This document shows, piece by piece, positions 24,546-32,357 of a DNA stretch of 51,990 bases. Source of the stretch: Desulfotignum sp. (GTDB taxonomy: Bacteria > Desulfobacterota > Desulfobacteria > Desulfobacterales > Desulfobacteraceae); the NCBI GenBank assembly GCA_011390335.1, contig JAABSO010000030.1:1-51990 (forward strand). Direction: 5' to 3'. The notes beneath the pieces are model-generated. The model was not told the DNA's origin, searched no databases, and saw only the letters and a program-made list of their open reading frames with translations. Positions within the stretch are counted from its first letter, which is position 1; the number at the start of each line of letters is the position of its first letter. The position numbers and the translations under genes were made by a program.

Positions 24546-26849
24546 ATGACTGACTCCATCATAGATGCCATCGGCAATACCCCGGTTGTGGAAATCACGC
24601 GGATGAATCCTGTGCCGGGGGTGAAGATACTGGCCAAGCTGGAATACATGAATCCCGGAGGATCTGTCAAAGACCGGGCTGCCCTGTATATGATCAATGC
24701 CGGCGAGGCATCCGGCAAGCTCACAAAAGAAAAAACCGTTATTGAAGCCACTTCCGGCAACACCGGTATCGGCCTGGCCATGATCTGTGCGGTGAAAGGC
24801 TATAACCTTGCACTGACCATGGCGGAGAATGCCAGTGAAGAGCGCAAAAATATCCTCCGGGCAAGGGGGGCAAAAATAATTCTGACACCCCGCCACCTGG
24901 GATCGGATGGTGCCATTGAAGAGGCCTACCGCCTGGCCCGGGAAAATCCGGACAGATATTTTCTCACAGACCAGTATAATAATGATGCCAACTGGCAGGC
25001 CCATTACCATACCACAGCACCGGAAATCATGTCACAGGTGCAGCAGAAAATCACCAGTGTGGTGGCTACGGTGGGAACATCCGGCACCCTCATGGGCCTG
25101 TCCCGGTATTTCAGAAAACACAGCCCGGATACAAAAATTGTCTGTGCTGAACCATTTCTGGGGCATGGGATTCAGGGACTCAAGAATATGAAAGAATCCT
25201 ATGTTCCTGAAATTTTTGATAAAAAAAGGTTGGACCAGGTGCTGCACATTGATGATGACCTGGCGTTTGAGACAGCCCGGCAACTGGCGTCAAAAGAAGG
25301 GCTGTTTGTGGGCATGAGTTCCGGCGCTGCCATGGCTGCTGCCGTAAAAGAGGCCCGTCATATCCAGAATGGTGTGGTGGTGGTTATTTTTCCTGATTCC
25401 GGAGAAAGATATCTGTCCACGCCGCTGTTTTCAGTGAAACACAAAATCCATCTGCAGCTTTTCAACACCCTTGCGGCAAAAAAGCAGCGGTTCAGGCCTG
25501 TGAAGCAGGACAGCGTATCCATATATACCTGCGGCCCCACCGTATACCAGCGTCTCAATCCCGGACGTTTCAGGCGGTTTGTTTTCACAGACCTGCTGGT
25601 GCGGTATCTTGCCTTCCATAAAACAGAGGTCAACCATGTGGTCAATATCACTGACTATGATGACCGGACCATCCAGGGGGCAAAACAGGCAGGGTGCTGC
25701 CTGGAAGATTTCACCGGGCCCCATATCCAGGCTTTTGCGCAGGATCTTGCGCATCTTAGGATACGGCCGGCCCAGGCATATCCGAAAGTATCAGACCACT
25801 TTGCGGAGATGGCTGATCTGACCCGCAACCTGCAGAACAAGGGCCATGCCTATGAAAAGCTGCATTCCGTGTATTTTGACATATCAAGTGTTGCTGAATA
25901 CGGACACCTGTCCAAAATGGATATCCAGAAAATCCGCCCGGGTGCAACAGTGGACCTGGATGATTATGAAAAACACAACCCCAGGGATTTTACCCTGTTC
26001 AAACGGGTCCGGTTGTCTGAGCTGCGCCTGGGCATAGGCATGAAAACCGCATGGGGCACTGTACGGCCCTCTTTACACCTGCAGTGTGCAGCCATTTCCA
26101 TGGCCTATCTGGGCGCACCGTTTGACATACACACCGGCAGCAGGGAGCTTGTGTTTCCCCACCATGAAAATGAAAGGGCCATTGCCAGGGCGGCCTGCGG
26201 ACACCAGCTGGCCAATATATGGCTGCATTGCGATCCTGTGCAGTATGACGGCTCTTTTGAAAAACAGCACACGGAAGCGCTCACCCTGGATACCCTGGCA
26301 GACCAGGGGTGGGATTACAACACCATCCGTTTCTGGCTCATGTCCGGTCATTACCGCAGGGGCCTGGTTCTGTCACATCGTGCACTCACTGATGCAAAGG
26401 CAACCCTGGCCAAAATCAACCGGTGCATTGCAGCCCTGGAAAACCGTGGATCTGAAAACAAAGATGACAAAGAATCCTATGGGGGCATAGACCAGCTGGT
26501 GTATGATATCCGCCAGGGGGTTCTGGCAGCCCTGGCAGATGATTTGAAAATATCTGCCGCCATTGCCTCTCTTTTGGCCAGTGTCAGAAAAATTAATGCC
26601 CTGATGACAGAAAACCGGATCAGTTCCGCTGATGCAGAAATGATCCTGGAAGGGTTCAGGGAAGTGGACAACATATTGCAGGTTTGTGATTTCGGCAAAA
26701 AAATGGAATATTCCAAAGAGGTGAAAGATCTTCTTGCAAAACGACAAAATGCCAGGCAGAACCGGGACTGGAAAACCGCGGACATTATAAGGGAAAAGCT
26801 TGCTGCCATGGGTGTACCGGTGCATGATACAAAGGTTGGTGACAGATGA
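24546..26849 (+). CDS. Cysteine synthase fused to a degenerate cysteinyl-tRNA synthetase-like domain
   Basis: A 767-residue fusion. Residues 1 to about 300 are a PLP-dependent cysteine synthase (CysK): PLP lysine in PGGSVKDR (K42), SGNTGIG (about 70-76), the phosphate loop GTSGT and the C-terminal SSGAA. Residues about 302-767 are colinear with CysRS (LFNTL, YTCGPTVY, NITDYDDR, FDIH, VFPHHENE, FWLMSGHYR). The zinc ligands look retained (C329, C514, His/Glu at 539-543). The HIGH site is replaced by RLNPGRFR (336-343) and KMSKS by FEKQHTEA (571-578), so ATP-dependent cysteine activation is probably lost. The start has AAGGA upstream; the stop overlaps the next ATG. Confidence 0.88.
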   Translation: MTDSIIDAIGNTPVVEITRMNPVPGVKILAKLEYMNPGGSVKDRAALYMINAGEASGKLTKEKTVIEATSGNTGIGLAMICAVKGYNLALTMAENASEERKNILRARGAKIILTPRHLGSDGAIEEAYRLARENPDRYFLTDQYNNDANWQAHYHTTAPEIMSQVQQKITSVVATVGTSGTLMGLSRYFRKHSPDTKIVCAEPFLGHGIQGLKNMKESYVPEIFDKKRLDQVLHIDDDLAFETARQLASKEGLFVGMSSGAAMAAAVKEARHIQNGVVVVIFPDSGERYLSTPLFSVKHKIHLQLFNTLAAKKQRFRPVKQDSVSIYTCGPTVYQRLNPGRFRRFVFTDLLVRYLAFHKTEVNHVVNITDYDDRTIQGAKQAGCCLEDFTGPHIQAFAQDLAHLRIRPAQAYPKVSDHFAEMADLTRNLQNKGHAYEKLHSVYFDISSVAEYGHLSKMDIQKIRPGATVDLDDYEKHNPRDFTLFKRVRLSELRLGIGMKTAWGTVRPSLHLQCAAISMAYLGAPFDIHTGSRELVFPHHENERAIARAACGHQLANIWLHCDPVQYDGSFEKQHTEALTLDTLADQGWDYNTIRFWLMSGHYRRGLVLSHRALTDAKATLAKINRCIAALENRGSENKDDKESYGGIDQLVYDIRQGVLAALADDLKISAAIASLLASVRKINALMTENRISSADAEMILEGFREVDNILQVCDFGKKMEYSKEVKDLLAKRQNARQNRDWKTADIIREKLAAMGVPVHDTKVGDR

Positions 26850-27817
26850 TGGACATGGTGTTTTTTCCTTTTTCCCACGTGGACAAATATCAGTGCAGGG
26901 CGTTGACAACGGTTTTCCCTTTTTTTCAATACCTGTCCCTGACAGCAGATTTCTCTGAAATTTGCCCCATGGGATCCTGGGTGAAAAAAGGGATGGCAGT
27001 TCCAGTGTTCACATCAGGCACCCGCCTCAAACAGGTGGAATCCGGGGTTGCGGCCTGGCTGGAATGGGCAGCCCTGCACAAGGGCAACCAGAGAAATCTG
27101 AAGACCCTGGCCAAAGAAGGCCCCTGTTTTATTGATGATACCGCCCCCGGTGCCATCCGGTCAGAACTACTGGCAAGAATTCGGCAGGAAGGTTCCGGGC
27201 CCTCGCCGGCCCGGGCAGCAGCGCCAGCTGATCCCCTGCTGTTTTTAAAGATTGCCCAGCTCACAGATGCCCATAATGCGGCCATTGATGACGAACTGGC
27301 AGGCCTGGAAATAAAACAGGCAGCCCTGTTTTCAGAGTTGAAAGGGGAACCGGATGCTGCTTTGCCAAAAACAGGGCAGGTTTCCTTTCGGGATCCGGGG
27401 GAGGTCATGACCGAAACGCGCATCCGTGCCTGGGCTGCCTGTGCAAGAGAAGAAAAAGTTTTTGCCGGCGACCGGCCGCTGCTGATTACCACCAGCAGCG
27501 CAGTTTTTGACCTTCTTGCGGCAAGCTCCGACCGGGTCATAAATGCCCTTGACATTGATTGTATAAAAGTGCATGAAGATGGGTGTGCGCGCAAGAAGGA
27601 ATGGCAAAACCATTTTCTGGATATGCTGGAACAGATAGTGACACAGCAGTATCCGGAAGCGCTGGCACCAGAAAAAAAAGACCTGGTGCAGGCAAAAGAT
27701 GGATGCGGGATGTATGCCCGCATCCAGGTGGGTGTTTTTTCGGGTTCAGACCTGGAAAAACACACCGGGCTGCCCGGTCCGACAGTTGTGGTCTGCCGGG
27801 TGGCGGTAAAAGCATAA
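26846..27817 (+). CDS. Conserved-looking hypothetical protein
   Basis: A 323-residue soluble protein that I do not recognise. Its opening (FFPFSHVDKYQCRALTTVFPFF) and the block ETRIRAWAACAREEKVFAGDRPLLITTSSAVFDLLA (about residues 189-224) look like conserved folded sequence. The middle (about 110-135) is rich in Ala and Pro and may be a linker. There are no signal peptide, membrane helices or obvious catalytic motifs. It is translationally coupled to the CysK-CysRS fusion (ATGA overlap at 26846-26849), so a linked function is likely. Two adjacent ATGs (26846, 26849) leave the start uncertain by one codon. Confidence 0.65.
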   Translation: MMDMVFFPFSHVDKYQCRALTTVFPFFQYLSLTADFSEICPMGSWVKKGMAVPVFTSGTRLKQVESGVAAWLEWAALHKGNQRNLKTLAKEGPCFIDDTAPGAIRSELLARIRQEGSGPSPARAAAPADPLLFLKIAQLTDAHNAAIDDELAGLEIKQAALFSELKGEPDAALPKTGQVSFRDPGEVMTETRIRAWAACAREEKVFAGDRPLLITTSSAVFDLLAASSDRVINALDIDCIKVHEDGCARKKEWQNHFLDMLEQIVTQQYPEALAPEKKDLVQAKDGCGMYARIQVGVFSGSDLEKHTGLPGPTVVVCRVAVKA

Positions 27818-27822
27818 AAAGC

Positions 27823-27850
27823 TTGATTTTACCAAAGGACATGTTATAAA
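27823..27850 (+). promoter_or_regulatory. Candidate promoter of the ferredoxin gene
   Basis: TTGATT (27823-27828) and TATAAA (27845-27850) with a 16-base spacer lie about 85 bases upstream of the ferredoxin start, directly after the stop of the preceding gene. This fits separate, strong expression of a small abundant protein. Confidence 0.55.
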
Positions 27851-27936
27851 AGCGTTTTTTAAATCAGTTACATCAAATTGATATAAAAATGGGTTTATAA
27901 TCGAATGATGTTAATTTTTTTTAGGAGGCAGTAAAA

Positions 27937-28125
27937 ATGGCATTTACCCCAATTGTTGACGAATCAAAATGCGTTGGTTGTGAAGAATGTGTGGACGTTT
28001 GTCCTGTGGAAGTATTTGAAATGGAAAATGAAAAATCAGTTCCTGTCAATGCGGAAGAGTGCATGGGATGTGAGAGCTGTGTGGAAGTGTGTGAAGAAGA
28101 CGCGATCGTTGTTGAAGAAGACTAG
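27937..28125 (+). CDS. 2[4Fe-4S] ferredoxin
   Basis: A 62-residue acidic ferredoxin with two cluster motifs, CVGCEECVDVCP (about residues 12-23) and CMGCESCVEVC (about 42-52). The second motif lacks the usual proline after its last Cys. The protein is a low-potential electron carrier in the cytoplasm. The very strong TAGGAGG site before the ATG and the separate promoter and terminator (28196-28248) indicate a monocistronic, highly expressed gene. Confidence 0.95.
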   Translation: MAFTPIVDESKCVGCEECVDVCPVEVFEMENEKSVPVNAEECMGCESCVEVCEEDAIVVEED

Positions 28126-28195
28126 CGTTTTTGCGCATATGGCATCTGCCGGACCATTGCAGCACCTGCTGTAACCTGCCCTGCTGCTGCCTGGA

Positions 28196-28248
28196 TGCCG
28201 GAACCGGCCCTGTAAAAAATATACAGGGCGGTTCCGGCATTTTTTTTA
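28196..28248 (+). terminator. Rho-independent terminator after ferredoxin
   Basis: A long stem (TGCCGGAACCGGCCCTGTA at 28196-28214 pairs with bases 28222-28239, one bulged G) is followed by T x8 at 28240-28248, about 70 bases after the ferredoxin stop. It also separates this gene from the convergent amidinohydrolase gene. Confidence 0.9.
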
Positions 28249-28280
28249 GGCTTTTTTCAGCCCTGTATGGCAGGCCCGGG

Positions 28281-29042
28281 TTAAAACCGCAGAGACAGGC
28301 AGCTTAACCCCCCGTCCAGCTTTCTGAATTCAGATACATCCAGGGCAATGGTTTCATATCCTTTGTTTTCTATCATATCCCTGGTTTTTTCAAATCCCTC
28401 CGGCACCAGTACCCGGTCATTGATCCATACGCAATTGGCAGCATAGGCTTCTGTATCATGCACAGGCAGGACAGTGAAGCCGGCCAGTTCCGGTTTGGTT
28501 AAAAATTCCCCGAAGGCCAGCAGGCAATTGTTTTCCAGATAGGAAATCCCGGTTTTCAGGTGGAGCACAGACTTAAGCCTGATGAAGGATACCGTGTATC
28601 CATGGGGTGCCAGAATTTTTCTGAGCTGGTCCGCCCCTGCTGCATTGGTCCGGTCGGACAGGCCCACATAAAAATGGTCCTTTACCATCATCACATCCCC
28701 TGCATCCAGGGTGCCCGGCGCCTGAATTTCAGCCACGGGCCGGTCACGGCCGGCCATGGCACGGGCCACATCCCGGGTTTCCCCCCGCCTGGACAAAGCT
28801 CCGGGCCGGGTGATCACAATACAGCGGCCGGTGACAAGGCAGGTATCCTCAATAAAGGTGGAATCAGGAAAGGATTCATCAGGATCAAGGACAACAACCG
28901 CCAGGCCGCAGGTTTCCAAAGCCCGGATATAGTTTTGGTGCTGCCTTACGGCCAGGGCATAGTCAGGTTTTCCCATATCAGCATGGCTGATGCCGTTGAC
29001 CATGTTTTTACACGGTGTTTTTACCATGGCGCAAGTGAACAT
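28281..29042 (-). CDS. Dimethylarginine dimethylaminohydrolase (DDAH)-like amidinohydrolase
   Basis: A 253-residue guanidino-group hydrolase of the pentein fold. Markers are the substrate loop DSTFIEDTCLV, the catalytic His in SVLHLKTG (about residues 159-166) and the catalytic Cys near the C terminus in DGGLSCLSLRF. DDAH enzymes cleave methylated arginines to citrulline and methylamines; close relatives act on arginine or other guanidino compounds, so the substrate is not certain. It is followed downstream in the same direction by no further gene; an EamA permease lies 21 bases upstream, so the two are likely an operon in which the permease may move a related compound. Confidence 0.87.
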   Translation of the reverse strand: MFTCAMVKTPCKNMVNGISHADMGKPDYALAVRQHQNYIRALETCGLAVVVLDPDESFPDSTFIEDTCLVTGRCIVITRPGALSRRGETRDVARAMAGRDRPVAEIQAPGTLDAGDVMMVKDHFYVGLSDRTNAAGADQLRKILAPHGYTVSFIRLKSVLHLKTGISYLENNCLLAFGEFLTKPELAGFTVLPVHDTEAYAANCVWINDRVLVPEGFEKTRDMIENKGYETIALDVSEFRKLDGGLSCLSLRF

Positions 29043-29063
29043 TGGTGTGTCTCCAAATGGTTG

Positions 29064-29957
29064 TCAGGTGGGCGGGGCAGCCAGGGCCCTGTCCGGCCGG
29101 GTGGTCAGATAAATTCCGGAAAAAACCAGTGCCGCCCCCACAAGAAGAGCCGGGGTGAGGGGTTCATCCAGGATCAAAAAAGAGAGAATAATGGCGCTCA
29201 CCGGGACAAAATTGATGAAAACACCGGCTTTTGTGGGACCGATTTTCTGGATACCCTGATAATACCAGAAAAATCCCAAAACCGTCCCAAAAAAACCCAG
29301 ATAAAAAAGGGCCCACCAGTTTTCCACTGTGTACAATGGGACAGCCTGGAACAGTCCTTTGGAAAGGGCGGGGAAAAACAGCATCACAGTGCCGGCTACA
29401 GAGGCATAACACACAGCCGCCACCGGAGAAAGGGTTTTCATCACCTGTTTTCCCAGAAGGGAATAGGACACCCAGGAGACCACACATCCCAAGATTGCCA
29501 ACTCCCCCGGACCTGTGCCGCTGTGGAAAAGACTGGACAGTTGTCCGTTGGAAATCACTGTTACGGCACCGGTGACCGACAAAAGCAGGCCCGCAATTTT
29601 ACCGGGGGTCAAAGATTCCTTGAACAAAAGCGCGGCAAACAAACTGATAAAAATCGGGTTGGTGGCAATGATCAGGGAGGCCCGGTTGGCATTGATAAAG
29701 GTTAAGCCTGTGAAAAAGAAAAGGTTATAGGCAAATATCCCGGTCAGCCCGGACAGCAGAATCCAGAATACCTGGGCTGGTGTTATGCGCGGCAGACGGC
29801 CTTCAAGGCGGATGGTCAGAATTACCAGAAAAAAAGAGGCAATGGCAAATCGTAAAAATGCAGCACACTGGGGAGCCACTTCTCCGGCAATTTTTTTCCC
29901 GGCAATAAAGGTGCCGCCCCAGAAAAATGCGGTTAAAAACAGTTTGATAACGGTCAC
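29064..29957 (-). CDS. EamA-family (DMT superfamily) transporter
   Basis: A 297-residue integral membrane protein with about ten hydrophobic helices arranged as two EamA repeats (about residues 1-135 and 150-285). Recognisable blocks are FWGGTFIAGK near the N terminus, NRASLIIATNPIFISLFAAL at the end of repeat 1, and VPVSAIILSFLILDEPL, the typical EamA segment, in repeat 2. The family exports or imports small metabolites such as amino acids or sugars; the substrate is not predictable. It lies 21 bases upstream of the DDAH-like gene in the same direction. Its start faces the 508-base gap that holds hairpin element B. Confidence 0.88.
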   Translation of the reverse strand: MTVIKLFLTAFFWGGTFIAGKKIAGEVAPQCAAFLRFAIASFFLVILTIRLEGRLPRITPAQVFWILLSGLTGIFAYNLFFFTGLTFINANRASLIIATNPIFISLFAALLFKESLTPGKIAGLLLSVTGAVTVISNGQLSSLFHSGTGPGELAILGCVVSWVSYSLLGKQVMKTLSPVAAVCYASVAGTVMLFFPALSKGLFQAVPLYTVENWWALFYLGFFGTVLGFFWYYQGIQKIGPTKAGVFINFVPVSAIILSFLILDEPLTPALLVGAALVFSGIYLTTRPDRALAAPPT

Positions 29958-30055
29958 TTCGAAATCCTTTTTTGTCCTGGGTGTACAAAATCTGTGTCAA
30001 AATGGCTGTATTTGCACAGATTCTCAGTCAAAAGTCAACCATAGTGTCGTAATCT

Positions 30056-30315
30056 CTGGATATTTGCCATAAACATGCCAGGTTTTCGATCACTGTGCAG
30101 CACTCTGTCCCAAGCCCCGCCCCTGGTGGTGTCCTGTGCCCGGCCCGAGATCGTCGGGGGCTTTCAGATGCCGGACCGATTATAAGAATACAGGCTATGG
30201 CTGAGGCGCAAACACCTGATTTATTTTTACCAGCCCCCTTAAGGCTCTGACGGTCCGTTCACAGGACACCACCAGGGGCTCCCATAGAAGCGCATGCTTC
30301 TATAGCAAATATTCA
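30056..30315. mobile_element. Putative 260-bp MITE-like unit containing hairpin element B
   Basis: The unit is bounded by the 10-base direct repeat GTCGTAATCT (30046-30055 and 30316-30325), as after target duplication. Just inside are inverted ends CTGGATATTTGC (30056-30067) and GCAAATATTCA (30305-30315). Within are the 19-bp hairpin B and a small palindrome ATAGAAGC-GCAT-GCTTCTAT. It has no ORF of note. It occupies most of the 508-base gap between the EamA gene and pilB; I see nothing else in the gap. Confidence 0.5.
30120..30278. repeat. Hairpin element, copy B (long form)
   Basis: A perfect 19-base inverted repeat (30120-30138 with 30260-30278) encloses left box CCCGGCCCGAGATC (30139-30152), an inner 7-bp stem (30156-30162 with 30232-30238) and right box GGCTCTGACGGTCCGTT (30243-30259). 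The right box is identical in copy C, and the left box nearly so. Stem positions 7, 8 and 13 differ from copy C with pairing preserved. Confidence 0.85.
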
Positions 30316-30465
30316 GTCGTAATCTGTTGCCTGAACAATTGTTTAACAGGGCTTTACAAGATTCAGGCCTTTGCCGTATAACATGGGGACAAGATTTTTG
30401 ACTGTCTTTGTTCACATGATCACTGAAGATCCTGTGCTATCCGGATGCGCCGCCAGGGGGCTGCA

Positions 30466-32289
30466 ATGCATGTACAACAGAACAACCGGTTTTCTTCCCA
30501 GAGCATATGCAAAATTCTGGTGAATGCAAAGCTGATATCACCTGACCAGGCAAGGGACCTGATACGCCGGGAAAAAGGGGTGAAAGAAAGTCTCTTTAAC
30601 GCAGGAAAAAACAGCGTATACAAGGGACTTTCCATGCAGGAGGCAGTCGCCCGCATGACCCTCATCGATGTGATGGTCCACCTCAGGCCCAAATCCAGGA
30701 ACCAGCCGGGTACTTTTCTGGATGAAGATGTGATTTACCGTGCCCTGGCAGGGGCCTGGAAACTGAGATTCATCAAAGTAGATCCCCTGAAACTGGACCT
30801 GAACCTGGTGACAGGGTTTATTTCAAAATCATTTGCCTTTAAACACCTGCTGCTGCCTGTAAAAATTGCGGCAGGCAAACTTGTGGTGGCAACCCCTGAC
30901 CCCTTTAATTTTGAAGCCATAAAAGATGTGGAAATGGTGTCAAAACTCAAGGTGGTCCCCATACTCAGCCCCAGGTCGGATATCGAAAAACTGATCCGGG
31001 AATTTTTCGGATTCCGGTATTCCATTTCAGCAGCCCAGGACCTGTTTTCCGGCAAAGGGGTGGACCTGGGGAACCTGGAGCGGTTTGTCACCCTGACCCC
31101 TCAGGGGGACCTGCCGCCCACGGACCAGCACATTGTCAATGCAGTCAACCATCTGTTCACCTATTCTTTTGACCAGAAAGCCAGCGATATCCATATTGAG
31201 CCCAAAAGAGATATCTGCCTGGTACGCATGCGCATTGACGGTGCCCTGCACACGGTGTACAAACTGCCCAAACAGCTGCACAATGCAGTTATCAGCCGCA
31301 TTAAAACCCTATCCGGCCTGGATATGGCGGAAAAAAGACGTCCCCAGGACGGCCGCATTAAAATGGTCAAAGAAGAAACCGAGGTGGAAATCCGGGTGTC
31401 CACTATTCCGGTGGCATTCGGGGAAAAAGTGGTGATGCGGATCATGGATCCGGATATCCTGTTCCAGGATCTTGAAAAACTGGGATTTTCCGGAGAGGAT
31501 TTTGCCAAATATAAAAAACTGATTACCCTTCCTTTCGGCATTGTCCTGGTGACAGGGCCCACCGGATCGGGCAAATCCACCACCCTGTATTCCAGTCTGC
31601 GCATGCTCTCTTCTGCTGAGGTGAATATCACCACCATTGAAGATCCCATTGAGATGATCCATGAGGAGTTCAACCAGATTTCCGTGCAGCCGGCGGTTGA
31701 TGTGACCTTTGGATCAGTGCTGCGCAATATCATGCGCCAGGATCCGGATATTATCATGGTGGGGGAAATCCGGGACCTTGAAACCGCACAGGCGGCGGTG
31801 CAGGCTGCTTTGACCGGCCACATGGTTTTGTCTACCTTGCACACCAATGACAGTGTCTCTGCTGTGTTCCGGCTGCTGGACCTGGGCATTCCGCCCTATC
31901 TGGTGCATGCGTCTTTGAATGGTATTGTTGCCCAGCGCCTGGTACGCAAAATCTGTCCCCATTGTATCCAGGACATTGAAATGGATGCTAAAGAGCTTTC
32001 GGAACTGGGGCTGGATGTTTCACAAACCGGTACCATCAGCCTGCGTCATGGAAAAGGATGCAATAAGTGCCGCGGGACCGGTTATAAAGGACGGATCGGC
32101 ATCTATGAAATACTGCCCTATACAGAATCACTCAAAAGGATGAGCACCCCGGACGGCAGCCTGAAAGCCATGCGGAACAAGGCCATGGAAGAGGGCCTGG
32201 TGCTGCTGCGCCATAACGGGATCCAGACAATGCTCCAGGGCAGGACCACCTACCAGGAAATTCTGCGTATAACCTGGGACCAGTTTTAA
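30466..32289 (+). CDS. pilB: GspE/PilB-family type IV pilus or type II secretion ATPase
   Basis: A 607-residue assembly ATPase. It has an N-terminal T2SSE_N domain (about residues 20-170), then a RecA-like motor with Walker A GPTGSGKST (364-372), the Asp box IEDPIEMIHEEFNQ, Walker B DPDIIMVGEIRD and the His box STLHTNDS. A zinc-binding insertion follows (CPHC...CNKCRGTGYKGRIGIYEI). It powers polymerisation of pilin-like subunits from the inner membrane. ATG 30466 is chosen because AGGGGG lies five bases upstream; ATG 30445 is an in-frame alternative. No other pilus or secretion genes are adjacent, so PilB versus GspE is not settled. The gene converges on the LysM gene across an IS200-type repeat. 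Confidence 0.88.
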   Translation: MHVQQNNRFSSQSICKILVNAKLISPDQARDLIRREKGVKESLFNAGKNSVYKGLSMQEAVARMTLIDVMVHLRPKSRNQPGTFLDEDVIYRALAGAWKLRFIKVDPLKLDLNLVTGFISKSFAFKHLLLPVKIAAGKLVVATPDPFNFEAIKDVEMVSKLKVVPILSPRSDIEKLIREFFGFRYSISAAQDLFSGKGVDLGNLERFVTLTPQGDLPPTDQHIVNAVNHLFTYSFDQKASDIHIEPKRDICLVRMRIDGALHTVYKLPKQLHNAVISRIKTLSGLDMAEKRRPQDGRIKMVKEETEVEIRVSTIPVAFGEKVVMRIMDPDILFQDLEKLGFSGEDFAKYKKLITLPFGIVLVTGPTGSGKSTTLYSSLRMLSSAEVNITTIEDPIEMIHEEFNQISVQPAVDVTFGSVLRNIMRQDPDIIMVGEIRDLETAQAAVQAALTGHMVLSTLHTNDSVSAVFRLLDLGIPPYLVHASLNGIVAQRLVRKICPHCIQDIEMDAKELSELGLDVSQTGTISLRHGKGCNKCRGTGYKGRIGIYEILPYTESLKRMSTPDGSLKAMRNKAMEEGLVLLRHNGIQTMLQGRTTYQEILRITWDQF

Positions 32290-32295
32290 CATTCC

Positions 32296-32357
32296 CCGCC
32301 GGAATTTCCCTTCCATAGCCGCAGGCTTGGTGGGGGATGGATAAGCGGTATTGCTTA
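32296..32357 (-). repeat. Solo IS200-type right-end hairpin (copy 2)
   Basis: Read on the - strand, these 62 bases match 164-225 with about five substitutions and no gaps. Homology begins exactly at the LysM gene's TAA stop (32357-32355), just as copy 1 begins at the transposase stop. No transposase remnant accompanies it. It fills the whole 65-base convergent gap between pilB and the LysM gene and could serve as a hairpin between them. Confidence 0.8.

Noticed and set aside
30120..30278. Hairpins B and C as integron attC sites
   Set aside because: They lack the RYYYAAC/GTTRRRY core boxes, there is no integrase gene, and the intervening DNA is not organised as gene cassettes.
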